Source: Dipetalonema caudispina | Taxonomy: Eukaryota; Nematoda; Chromadorea; Rhabditida; Onchocercidae | Length of the DNA: 13,631 nt | Direction: 5' to 3' | Assembly: GCA_013365325.1 (NCBI GenBank) | Contig: JABVXV010000705.1 | Location: forward strand, 1-13,631 | Part shown: positions 1 through 8,900 of the stretch, piece by piece | Layout: every line of letters begins with the position of its first letter | Numbering within the stretch: position 1 is the first letter of the stretch | Program-made: the position numbers and the translations under genes | Notes under the pieces: generated by a model | What the model was told of the DNA's origin: nothing | The model's database searches: none | The model's input: the letters and a program-made list of their open reading frames with translations, nothing else

Positions 1-177
<177 letters not shown>

Positions 178-383
178 TGCATTTTATAGTGTTGATTATT
201 TCTTAATGAAATTTGCAATACAATAAAGTAACTATTGCAAAAATACTAATTTTGCCTATTGCATATGAAAAGGATGAAAAGATGAAAAAAAAGAGTTTTG
301 GGATAAAAGGCCGATAATTATGAACGGATATGTAATTAACAATAATCGGATAAATTGATCAATGTTGCATTAAAATCAAGTTT
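178..383. other. AT-rich spacer, nothing recognised
   Basis: Unique AT-rich sequence with frequent stops in all frames. No promoter, RNA gene or repeat is recognised here. Confidence 0.6.
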
Positions 384-480
384 GGAACGGAGAGAGGAGT
401 AGGAGGCGAAGGAGGGGACGGGAAGTTTGAGAGAAAGGGAAAAGAAGCAGTGGTAAAGGGTAAAAAGTATCAAGAGGTAT
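384..480 (+). other. GGAG-rich purine block with an open frame
   Basis: The + strand is almost entirely A and G, with repeated GGAG/GGCGA/GGGA motifs, and is far more G-rich than the surroundings. The frame starting at 354 is open for 49 codons to a TGA at 501-503. It has no ATG and reads as a Gly/Glu/Lys-rich peptide. Purine tracts lack T and so lack stop codons in the sense direction, which explains the open frame without coding. Strand-asymmetric purine tracts of this kind can form triplex structures and often sit near genes, but no promoter is identifiable. Confidence 0.5.
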
Positions 481-554
481 ATACTTATTTTCAACACCAC
501 TGATCACCTGGGACATAATGACAGACACATCATTTTTATAGAGTAAATGTTGTC

Positions 555-588
555 ATTGCTGCTGTTGTTGTTATTATTATTATTACTA
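555..588. repeat. Short degenerate GTT/ATT microsatellite
   Basis: Several GCT/GTT units run into ATT units and end in ACTAC. It resembles the degenerate inner part of the 1-177 tract. Confidence 0.8.
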
Positions 589-748
589 CAGAAATATCAT
601 GATAAGAATGACAAATGGATAATTGTAATGTGGAGGTCAGAGGACAGGTTGATTTTCATTAGAAACTGTCTGATGAAATAACAAGAAGGAATTTTTTATT
701 CATTTTATCATAGCTCTGATATCCCATTCAACCATTTTTTTCACTTTT

Positions 749-752
<4 letters not shown>

Positions 753-780
<28 letters not shown>

Positions 781-781
781 C
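753..781. repeat. (TC)14 dinucleotide microsatellite
   Basis: Fourteen perfect TC units at 753-780 follow a T-rich lead-in. They are complementary to the AG tract at 1241-1259, so the two could pair in a single strand. Confidence 0.97.
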
Positions 782-970
782 TGTTTTTCCTCCGTTGTTT
801 GCAAGAAATAAGAAATTCAACAATATAAAATTTTCAAGAAAAAAAGGTAACATATAACAAAGATGTTATTATAAAAATAGAGCATATGTTTAGAAATTTA
901 AAGTACTGGGATAGAGAAAGATGGACAGCTGTTGTTGTTATCTCCAAATTTATATTAACAATCAAAAGGA
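782..970. other. AT-rich spacer, nothing recognised
   Basis: Unique AT-rich sequence with stops in all frames. No motif is supported. Confidence 0.6.
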
Positions 971-1080
971 GAATGAAATAAAATGAAATGGATGAATGAA
1001 TGAATGAATGAATGGATGAATGAGTAAAATGAATAGTAATGAAATGAAATGAAACGGAAGGAATGAAATGATGGAAAGAA
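971..1080. repeat. GAAT/GAAAT degenerate tetranucleotide region
   Basis: The core at 991-1023 is a near-perfect GAAT repeat with GGAT variants. It is flanked by ATGAA/GAAAT-type degenerate units to about 1080. A short related patch recurs near 1330-1350. This is a simple repeat. The + strand is strongly purine-rich. Confidence 0.9.
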
Positions 1081-1113
1081 GCGGAGGAAAAAAGGAATAA
1101 AAATGCAGCACAA

Positions 1114-1129
1114 ATATATATATATATAT
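1114..1129. repeat. (AT)8 microsatellite
   Basis: A perfect alternating AT tract of 16 bases, self-complementary. Confidence 0.95.
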
Positions 1130-1240
1130 GTATATTCGTGATGAATAAAATTTTCTTTTTATTACAATTTGATAATGACGAAATAACCGGCCATTGCTAA
1201 CATATTTGATTACTTACTTTCATTTCTAAGATAGAGGGGA

Positions 1241-1282
1241 AGAGAGAGAGAGAGAGAGAAGAGAGTGTGTGTGTGTATGTGT
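1241..1282. repeat. Compound (AG)n-(GT)n microsatellite
   Basis: Perfect AG units at 1241-1259, a short AAGAGA bridge, then GT units with one TATGT interruption to 1282. The antisense frame across it encodes Thr-His and Ser-Leu dipeptides, a translation artefact of the repeat. Confidence 0.95.
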
Positions 1283-1675
1283 CGTATTTTGAAAACTATG
1301 ATTACGTTTGATTCTGGTATGATTCGATTGAAATTGAATGAAATGAATGACGATAGAAGGAGGAAGGGAGTGAAGCAAAAAGAGGAAAATGATTATTATC
1401 ATTACTTCTATTTTGGTATTATTTTCTGTTAGTAAAAGGCCCCTTATTGCCATTTATAATAAATATTATGTATATTTTATATGTGAATGTTTATGTCGCA
1501 AATGTATATATCATTGGGAAGTAGCGGGAAGAATGGCAAGGAATTTTTCCTTCTCTTTTTTCCCCCCTTAATACTAACATTGAAATATTTCTTGTTAGAA
1601 AAATATGTCAATATTCAATCGTTGTAAGTAAAGATATTTATTGCTGTCGTTTATTCATTTCTTTGCTTTTTTATT
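1283..1675. other. AT-rich spacer with strand-composition switch
   Basis: The first part (to about 1390) is purine-rich on the + strand and the part after about 1550 is pyrimidine-rich. A 60-codon ATG frame at 1389-1571 ends in the T/C-rich run, has no recognisable motif, and begins with an Ile-rich stretch caused by ATT repeats. It is not treated as a gene. No RNA gene was recognised. Confidence 0.55.
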
Positions 1676-1834
1676 GTCTTGTCTTGTTTATTTGTTGTAT
1701 GTTGTTTTCTTGTTTATTTGTTTGTTCATTGTTTGTTGTATGACTGTACTGTATTTTTACGCTATATTTTTTGTTTTTTTTTTTTTTCTTTTTGCATAAT
1801 GTTGTTGTTTCTTTATTGTATGGTGATTGTTATT

Positions 1835-1880
<46 letters not shown>
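1676..1880. repeat. TTGT-rich low-complexity region ending in a 44-T run
   Basis: Cryptic TTGT/TTTG units occupy 1676-1740. A T run interrupted by C lies around 1768-1795, and an uninterrupted T run of 44 bases spans 1837-1880. A 72-codon frame across this region is Phe/Leu/Cys-rich purely because of the T runs. A homopolymer this long is prone to slippage and sequencing error, so its true length is uncertain. Confidence 0.93.
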
Positions 1881-1881
<1 letters not shown>

Positions 1882-2256
1882 TTATTGTTTTGAGTAATTA
1901 TTTATTGTTTGATTGCCATTATTCATTAGCACAATCTTCAATTCATTACTAATAACATAAATAATTAGGGAAATGCGAAAAATGGAAGTTTATGAACAAA
2001 TTTTTATCGATTATGAAAAATTAGTCTGAAGGAAATCAATTATCTTAATTGCTGAAACATTCATTTGTTTGTCAGTCGGATAGCTTTCGTATCATTTATT
2101 CCTGTTTCCTACATTCTTCACTTGTATTTTGTACAATTGCTTCCTTCCTATCAATTTCCGAATCCGTTCTCGTTCTGAATTTTGTGCTGCACTTTATACC
2201 ATAGTGATTAATTCAATTTTTTAAAATTTTCTTTTCTTTTTTCCTTGTTCAAAACA
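1881..2256. other. AT-rich spacer, nothing recognised
   Basis: Unique sequence, pyrimidine-leaning from about 2080 onward. No open frame of useful length, no tRNA-like box B and no inverted repeat stands out. Confidence 0.6.
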
Positions 2257-2303
2257 TTTCTTTTTCACTTTCTTTCGCTCCCTCCCTCTCTCTCCCTTCC
2301 TCC
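2257..2303 (+). repeat. Polypyrimidine CT-rich tract
   Basis: The + strand is nearly all T and C, with CTCCCTCCCTC and CTCTCTCCC blocks and only isolated interruptions. It could act as a long splice-acceptor pyrimidine tract, but the sequence that follows is not convincingly coding. Confidence 0.75.
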
Positions 2304-2603
2304 ATGAAAACTACACGGAGTATTTTCTGGGAGAAGGCGGGAGGATTAGAACAAGAAGAAAGAAGACGAAAGTCTCTACTGCAATCATTTTTTAAAAATT
2401 AAAAATTCTGATATTTTTTCAGTGTGGAATAACAAAACGATAGATTGGATCTTCAATGAATTGAAAAAGGAAAAATTATTCTATTTTTATCAACTTGAAT
2501 GAAATTATTAAAAATGAAAATTTCTTTTATTTTATTAAACGCATGAAATTCAAAAAAAAAAGAGCAAAAAAACAAAGAACAAAATAAAAAGTGTTAATCC
2601 TAA
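2304..2603. other. AT-rich spacer with one acceptor-like site
   Basis: A TTTTTTCAG splice-acceptor-like site ends near 2422. The frame after it (TGG AAT AAC ...) stays open for about 25 codons before a stop. This is too short, and no donor site was found, so no exon is called. Confidence 0.5.
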
Positions 2604-2791
2604 AAAATTTCTTTTTCGTTAAATTTTGATAAATTTTGGAAAAGAAGCAAGTCTCACTTTCACTTTCTTCTCTTCCATCCACAACATCATCACCATCACT
2701 ATCATCACCATCACGATCATCATCCTCCTCCTGCAGCATCCTTCGCAATCATCACGAAATCAGCAAGCAAGAGTTCTGTTCCCAACTGATG
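2604..2791 (+). repeat. ATC/CAT-repeat island, possibly an exon fragment
   Basis: An imperfect ATC/CAC repeat spans 2684-2733 and is followed by a CCTCCTCCTGCAGCATCC segment clearly richer in G and C than the flanks. Three long frames overlap here. One, from 2604 to a TGA at 2789, reads as a His-rich stretch then Pro-Pro-Pro-Ala-Ala and a Ser/Lys-rich tail, with no ATG. A second, from ATG 2636 to 2932, is Ser-rich. An antisense frame (2748-2527) is Asp/Glu-rich. Each is what an ATC/GAT repeat gives when translated, so none is accepted as a gene. The non-repeat part after 2733 is the only piece with some coding look. Confidence 0.45.
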
Positions 2792-2932
2792 TTTGATAAT
2801 CAACTTTTCCCTCCGATGTCTGATTATATATTCCTAATTTCAATTTCATCTTTTCCATCATTCAACTTCTTAATTGCACTTAGTTATTTGAAAAAAGCTT
2901 TCAATTCTACAAAAAACAATTTTCAAATTTAA

Positions 2933-3524
2933 TTTAAAATACAAATATCTTACAAAATCCTAGGGCTTTGAATATATCAAATAATCTTTTTTAACTAGCC
3001 GTTTCTCACTTATATCATATGCATCAATCCCTACAAAGTATATTCAAATGATGATAGTTATAATTTGGTGAAATTTTAAAGTTAATCAAGCTCTTCTAAA
3101 ATAGTGACACCTTAAAAGGTATTATTAAAGATGATGTAGAACTATCAAGTCATTATCACTGACTAGTAAATGAATTTACAAAGAAATTTTGACCCATTTA
3201 ATTAATTTTACAAATTTTACATTTCGCTACTATTGTTAATAAATAAGTAGCTTTCTTATCTTTTTTCGCCTTTTTTCGGGTAAAATTTTTTCTAACTTTA
3301 TCAATTATTTTGTCAAATAAGTAACTGGAAATTTCAGAATAAAGAAATTGTTTTTTTACCATAAGTAGTTTAATTGGAAATGATGGCAAAAATAAGTGTA
3401 TTAATAATAAAAATGGAAAAAAAAAGCTTGACATCAAATTATTTGAAATCTTTGATACTTAGCATTATTCATTCATCACTCATATCCATCCTATACATTT
3501 CCTCATTGATTCTTTTTAATTATC
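2933..3524. other. AT-rich spacer, nothing recognised
   Basis: Unique AT-rich sequence. An antisense ATG frame of 79 codons (3437-3198) is Phe/Lys-rich, lacks any recognisable motif, and begins in an A-run-derived segment, so it is treated as chance. No RNA gene or repeat is supported. Confidence 0.6.
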
Positions 3525-3755
3525 ATCAATTGTAATGAGTGTAGGCAAAGAAATGTAAACGGTAATAATATATTACCTCATAATAATATATAGGCCTAAT
3601 TTTTCTCGTTGCCTTATTGTTTATTTGATAAGATCAATTTTAATGAATGTAGGAGAAGTCTCATAATAGTATATGAGCCTAATATATATAAAGTCTAATA
3701 TTTATGCAAAGATATTCTTTTTTTTTCTCGTTATCTTATTGTTTATTTGATAAAG
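3525..3755. repeat. Diverged tandem duplication, two units of 108 and 123 bp
   Basis: Unit 1 (3525-3632) and unit 2 (3633-3755) share three collinear blocks. Both begin ATCAATT(G/T)TAATGA(G/A)TGTAGG. Both have a middle block CTCATAATA(A/G)TATAT ending in (G)GCCTAAT or AGCCTAAT. Both end with TTTTTCTCGTT, then (GC/AT)CTTATTG and TTTATTTGATAA. Unit 1 has extra sequence before the middle block, including a 7-bp inverted repeat GGTAATA/TATTACC at 3561-3577. Unit 2 has an extra AT-rich insert before the end block. The shared order of blocks argues for a real ancient duplication over chance AT similarity. Confidence 0.85.
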
Positions 3756-3901
3756 AATAAATATGGAGAAGATGACTTTAAAGTTAAAGCGATAGAATTT
3801 CGACGACTTGTTGTTTATTTTATGTATCATTTCATCTCGTAGTCTGCTGCTTCTTGTCTTTTTTTGATTTTTAGCCTTTTTCCTCCTAATTGAATGATAG
3901 A

Positions 3902-4066
3902 ATGTTTCGAAAATTGAGGTGCTCCGAGAGAATTAACAAGAAAAATAGAGGGATAACGAGCAGGCCAAGTTGTCAATTCAACAAAAAGAAATTCACTGAT
4001 AATACCAACAACGTTTTAGCATTTCGTACGCTTATACCAATGCTAAGAAGTAACGAGAAAGATTGA
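3902..4066 (+). CDS. Unassigned 54-codon open frame (candidate small ORF or decayed exon)
   Basis: An ATG at 3902 (A at -3) opens 54 codons to TGA at 4064-4066. An in-frame TAA at 3887-3889 sets the 5' limit. The peptide is basic (many Lys and Arg, few acidic residues), with Cys at positions 7 and 24. It has no signal peptide, membrane segment or family motif that I recognise. The same frame stays open after the TGA, meets one more TGA at 4118-4120, and ends at TAA 4154-4156, so 85 codons contain only two internal stops, both TGA. The segment has more G and C than its surroundings. A frame of 49 codons is also open on the opposite strand (about 4179-4030), so composition alone could explain the openness. 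A TTTTTAG acceptor-like site lies near 3873. I do not assign a function. Confidence 0.17.
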   Translation: MFRKLRCSERINKKNRGITSRPSCQFNKKKFTDNTNNVLAFRTLIPMLRSNEKD

Positions 4067-4186
4067 AACGCGGGGAGATTGAAAATGAGGGAAATGATAG
4101 TTTTAAGGAGGAAGATTTGAACAATTCAGGCATTATGTTTTCTAGTGTTAATGTAAAATTTACTGCGCCAGATATAGTAGTCTAGA

Positions 4187-4210
4187 ATAAGCTTAGATTT
4201 CTAAGCTTAT
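4187..4210. repeat. Short perfect inverted repeat around HindIII-like AAGCTT
   Basis: ATAAGCTTAG at 4187-4196 and its exact reverse complement at 4201-4210 are separated by ATTT, and the outer A-T of the spacer also pairs. Each arm itself contains the palindrome AAGCTT. No T run follows directly and no function is inferred. Confidence 0.85.
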
Positions 4211-4925
4211 GTTATTAAATGTTTCAACTATTTCTTGGAATTTCAAATTTACGCTTTACTAATTGCAATTTGTCAGCTTATATGCGCTTAAATTCTCTTT
4301 TTTTTCAGGCAATAAAACTTTCACATCAAACACAATGTGTAACGGAAAAAAAGATGAAAAAAACGGAAAAGGCGAGAAGTACTGACGTTTTTTTTTTCTT
4401 TTTTTTTTTACTACGCAAGCTTTCATGTTGATTAATTACTAAATTGATTATTAATTTGATTATTCCTGTCTTAGATCGGTTTAAATAGCGATATTTTAAT
4501 ATTATGTACCATAAATAATTCTGTCATTTTTTTCTTCACATAGATAGATTGTTCTGGTAAAAATGGTAAAAAGTAAGAAAAACAAAAATAGCAAATTTTA
4601 GATTTATCATTTTTTTAATCTTCGATCCAATGTGGAATTTCTTAAATGTTTTCTTCTATCGGTGATGTGATCCTTCTCTTTTTTTTTTTACGTCAACATA
4701 TGTGCGACAAGATTTAAAGCATTTTTTTTTTTTCTCATTCTTTTTAAAGGATCAATTCATCGTAATTTTGAAACATTTGTTAAATTGCAATGCAATTTTC
4801 TCTTTACTGACACCTCGCTCTCTTTCATTTCTTCGCTCTTTTTTTCTTGTTCGATCACTGATTGTGTTAAGTGATATGATTGAAGGAAAATAAGCAATCT
4901 TTGATAAGACGGAAAAATCAAGTTT
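4211..4925. other. AT-rich spacer with T runs and one acceptor-like site
   Basis: A CTTTTTTTTCAG acceptor-like site ends near 4309. The 70-codon ATG frame at 4219-4431 runs across it into a T run translated as Phe. Another 63-codon frame at 4702-4893 is Phe/Leu/Arg-rich and overlaps T runs. Neither has a recognisable motif. Otherwise unique AT-rich DNA. Confidence 0.55.
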
Positions 4926-4928
4926 TTG

Positions 4929-4944
4929 GTTTTGTTTTGTTTTG
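4929..4944. repeat. (GTTTT)3 pentanucleotide repeat
   Basis: Three consecutive GTTTT units followed by GTTATC. Confidence 0.9.
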
Positions 4945-5105
4945 TTATCAGATGATCACATTTAATGGAATATATGAGGTCCTTTAAAAGAAAAAAAAAA
5001 ACATAAAAATCAATTCAATCTTGAAGTGGTATAATTCGGAAATTTTTTTTTATTTTTAACAAAAATCTAATCTTTAAACTTTTCTCTTCCTCTTCTTGCA
5101 ATAAG

Positions 5106-5123
5106 TTTTTTTTTTTTTTTTTT
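5106..5123. repeat. T18 homopolymer
   Basis: Eighteen uninterrupted T residues. Confidence 0.95.
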
Positions 5124-5296
5124 GTCATTTGACAAAAAAAGACGAAATAGTTCACATTATCTCATGTTCTTTATACAATATAGATGATCATCCTAGCTTT
5201 TTCCTTCTGTTTGTCCAGTTTCCACGATTAAAGTAGTCGAGTAGCCAAGTTAAGTGAATTTAGAAGGTATTGGCTTTGTATTGCTCAAGTAGATGT

Positions 5297-5310
5297 TATC
5301 ATTAATGATA
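5297..5310. repeat. 14-bp palindrome TATCATTAATGATA
   Basis: A perfect 14-bp palindrome. The half-site ATTAATGAT is repeated immediately at 5310-5319, giving an overlapping direct and inverted arrangement. It contains the homeodomain-type core ATTA/TAAT, but such cores are expected often in DNA this AT-rich. Confidence 0.8.
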
Positions 5311-5319
5311 TTAATGATA

Positions 5320-7203
5320 GTCTTTAATATTGATTGATGTTACGTATATATTTTAATTTCATGAAATTTTTACTTCAATATGCTTTGTGATACTAATTGG
5401 CTATGGTTAATTTTAGCATAATATTCTGTTTTAAGATAATTTGAAATATTGTTGAAAATTTCCAAATTTCCCTTGCATCGAGTTTGTATTATTGTTTGAA
5501 ATCTATCTTCGACATTTAAATTGAATTTTCTTTATCTTGATGATAAAATAGGAAATTTTTAATTGAAAAAGGAAAAGCAACTAACATTAGATTTCATATT
5601 TTGGTCTATAATTTTTGTTTGGCAAAAAAAGAAAAAAGGAAAACTTATTTGAAATGGCATTTCCTAGTTGATATATTGAAATTTATTTGATTTCTTTAAT
5701 ACATTAGTGTAGGGGAAATGGATGAAGAGGGAAGAAATGAAAAAACACACGAATGAATTTTTTTTAGATTTGAATTTGTTATGGAAAATAAGAAAGTAAA
5801 AAAATTATGTGAGGCATTTGTAATCTAGTCCCATTTACCAAGCTAATTTTGAAAACGGCCTTGAAATTTTATTTAATTTCAGTTTTGAAGAATAATAATC
5901 ACTGGGCGTACAAATTTTTAATCCCTAAAATTGTTTCTTTCATCGATTGAGACAAGTAATTCCATAATGTATAGGTATTAAATTTCTGTTTCATAATTCT
6001 GTTTTTGAAGATATTACTATTACTTCAGTAATATACATACTATATCAGCAGTGAATCATATTTCAATAAAGCATCACTATTTAACCGATTAATTTAGACT
6101 TGCTCGAAAATTAAATCTAAATCAATTCCATTATTCAATTTGAAGTGCCCCATTTGTAATTTAAATTTGCGATTTCTTCAAGTTTAGTTTTTTGCATAAA
6201 TCTATGATTTCGCGAAATTTATTCCATTTCTCTAACCCTTGCAGTACTTTTTTAATTAAGATAATTTTTATTCAACTAATCTAAGTCAATTTGTTCAATT
6301 TTATCACCTCAGAGAAGTTTAATAAATTATCAATACTTCCTAGAAATATCTATCTTTCGTCAATCAAATCCTAAAATCAAATAACCAAATTTGAATTTGA
6401 TAAATTCGAATAGAAATAGATGAATACTATTTGATATCATTCCTATATCGTGTATTATTCATTTAAGAAATAATTAGGATAAGCAATTCCGGTTTTCAGT
6501 AATTATACATTGAACGGAAAAAGTATGATGTGATTGGGTATCAGGTTATTGTGTCGTCATTAGCTATTAATGGCAAATAAGGTTATTTATGATGATTAAG
6601 AGTAAAAGGCGATCATTAGAAAAGCTTATTACGGTACTTATTTATTGTTCGTGATGATGTTTCATGACCAAATTTTAATTAGTAAGAAAGAGGTTATCGT
6701 AAATGTTATAGAGGTTATGCACTTACGACAAACAATAACATTTAAACCAATGAAGAGAGGGAATGACTTTTGGCACTTTTGAATGGCATATGCTTAATGA
6801 ATTAGATATTCTCTAATTTGTGGGGAATGTATACATTTTTAGATGCAAACTAAAATTTACAACTGCTCTTGCATTAATAGTTGAATTTTCCAAATGATTT
6901 TTTTAATTCCTTCATATTTACTTTAAATTATCAAAATGAACTTTAGTATGAAACTTATTGGTTTTATCTAATTTTTGATAATTTACATCTGTAAATAAAT
7001 TAAGTAACTTCCACGCTTTGTAATTCGTTTCTTAAATTTGGGAAATTCAAATTTCAAATTCAATTTTATTCAATCGTTGTGAAAAAGAGTGGAAATTTTC
7101 AATCGCCTTTTCAATTGTAAATTCAAATTCATTGCTTAGAATTAAATTAACTATTTGTGGTAATAAAACATTTTTTCTACGTTTTGAATTTTGTTGAAGT
7201 GGT
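5320..7203. other. Long AT-rich spacer with a weak open-frame patch
   Basis: About 1.9 kb of mostly unique AT-rich DNA, with recurrent AAATTCAAATTT-type words around 6390-6420 and 7040-7135. No RNA gene, transposon end or substantial open frame was found. The segment 6503-6654 is compositionally more complex, with two adjoining short frames (25 and 27 codons, different phases) of coding-like residue mix and a GGTTTTCAG site near 6499. This is too little for a gene call. Confidence 0.55.
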
Positions 7204-7273
7204 AATTTCTTAATTAAATTAATTAAATTGTTATATGAGCGAAAAAAAAGTTAAAATTTCTTAATTAAATTAA
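7204..7273. repeat. 19-bp direct repeat, 51-bp offset
   Basis: AATTTCTTAATTAAATTAA occurs at 7204-7222 and again exactly at 7255-7273. The first copy is followed by a further TTAAATT extension. The repeat is AT-only apart from one C, but exact 19-bp identity at short distance suggests a local duplication. Confidence 0.8.
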
Positions 7274-8477
7274 AAAGTCTTAACTTATGTATTTCTATCC
7301 AGCTGTGAATTTGCACAAATCTAGTGGATTCAGGCATTGTTCAGCCAAAAAAACCACTAATTATTGTAAATTCGCATTTTCTTTTCTTCATTAAGCATAA
7401 AACTTTAGGCCATTTATGTGTTCCCATAAAAACAGCCATAAAAATTTGAACAATTTTCAAAATTCTCGTTACTAGTTGCAAATGAGTTGCTAGCCGTATA
7501 TCGTCCAGTTCAAACATGCTAAGACATATGACTAACATCAAAATTCTCATATTATATGAGTAGAAAATTTGTGAGATATGCAAATTTGGTCTTTCAATTT
7601 TTTTAAAAAATAAATTTCGGTTAAATTAGAAAATTTCGAAATCCTTCTATATTTTATTTGAGTAAATTCCACTTTTTTCCCTTAATTTAGTGCTATGGTA
7701 ATTAAATCCATCATATAATTAAAGAAGACTGATAAAATTGAGCTTTTCCGGTAAGAGTTTGGAAATATTAATAAATTTGCAAAGCTCGGATAATTGTTCT
7801 TTTTTTCGGATATCATTCCGTATAAACTGCATTCATATAAACTATTTACAGAATTTAATATTGTTCACTTAATCATTGGTATAATCTATCATCATCTTAC
7901 GGTTAATACTATCATTTGGAACGATAATGTCTGCTTTCATGGATTTAATTTTGAATCATTTTGGAAGATTTTGATGAAAGAAACCGGTCAAACCGGAATC
8001 ATTGAAATGAATATGTATACATGCACACTTCACTTTCTTTGTTTTTTATCGAGAATTCTTTTTTTAAATATAATTTTGTTTATAAAAAAATGTGGATAGT
8101 ATTGTAGTTCGCCAAAACCTACAATTTTCATTTACTGGTTTTAATATTTTGTAATAACGAACATTCTCTGATTTAACTTTAAAATAAATGAGAAATTTTA
8201 AATAAGTTAACTATTGCTGGTTAAATTTTACAATTATTAGTCAAATAATTTTAATTTTTTAATTTTTTAAATCTATACCACCATTTTTTGAATTTCTTCC
8301 TTTGCTTTATAATTGTTTGCGAAGAGAGAAATTAATACACCAATGTTCAATCAATATTTTCAATTTGTTCACATAAATCATATCTGATTGATGGTTATTG
8401 CAAATGTTTTGATCGGTCATAGAATTGATATCGATAACTTGCTTGCTAGGCAAATAAATCCTAGTCATACAACTTCT
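7274..8477. other. AT-rich spacer with two unassigned open frames
   Basis: Two frames start with ATG: antisense 7583-7341 (80 codons) and sense 7794-8099 (101 codons). The antisense one has a fairly complex residue mix with hydrophobic stretches and an Asp-Asp-Ile-Arg segment. The sense one is hydrophobic, Ile/Phe/Leu-rich, and has a short tandem AAACCGG word at 7981-7995. I recognise neither, and neither has upstream signals, splice context or a family motif. In DNA of this length and composition, frames of this size can arise by chance. I see no other structure. Confidence 0.4.
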
Positions 8478-8484
8478 TGCTACT

Positions 8485-8546
8485 ACTAAAATTTCTAGCT
8501 ACTACTAGAATCCCAACTAAAATCCCTAGCTACTACTAGAGTCCCG
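8485..8546. repeat. 31-bp tandem repeat, two copies plus a partial third
   Basis: Unit A is 8485-8515 and unit B is 8516-8546. They differ at four positions, all transitions. Each holds the core CTAGCTACTACTAG. A further GCTACTACTA copy at 8479-8488 overlaps the start, giving cores at 8479, 8498 and 8529. The block has more G and C than the flanks and is followed by TCCCGCGACAAAGTGGGA (8542-8559), whose ends can pair as a short stem. It could be a minisatellite seed or a fragment of a dispersed repeat. I do not recognise the family. Confidence 0.9.
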
Positions 8547-8559
8547 CGACAAAGTGGGA

Positions 8560-8882
8560 TAGTATTGCATGAAATTTCTCAGAAACCTGAACAATATATT
8601 TAAACGCTTTGTTCTATCATTAATGTTGTTTATGATAAACTTCTATAAATGAGTTTTGGGGATTAATTAAGTGGAATTCCCAAGCAATATTATTGCTGAA
8701 AAAGTTACTGAGAAAGCTTTGTTGAAGTTTTGAATTCATTAGTTCAATTTGAGAAGAAAAAAAAGAATTAATTTGATTATAGGATTAAATTTGAGCATTT
8801 TATCATCAAAATTTCAATTAATTTCATTTAATTTTTTATTGAAATGCTATTTAGCTAACTTATAATGGCAAAGTATATTATG
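8560..8882. other. AT-rich spacer, nothing recognised
   Basis: Unique AT-rich sequence between the minisatellite and the hairpin region. No frame or motif is supported. Confidence 0.6.
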
Positions 8883-8900
8883 TTTATAGTGGTGAATTTC

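Noticed and set aside
1226..1453. 75-codon antisense frame with Thr-His and Ser-Leu dipeptides
   Set aside because: It is the translation of the AG/GT microsatellite on the opposite strand.
1679..1897. 72-codon sense frame, Phe/Leu/Cys-rich
   Set aside because: Produced by TTGT repeats and the 44-T run. No independent coding evidence.
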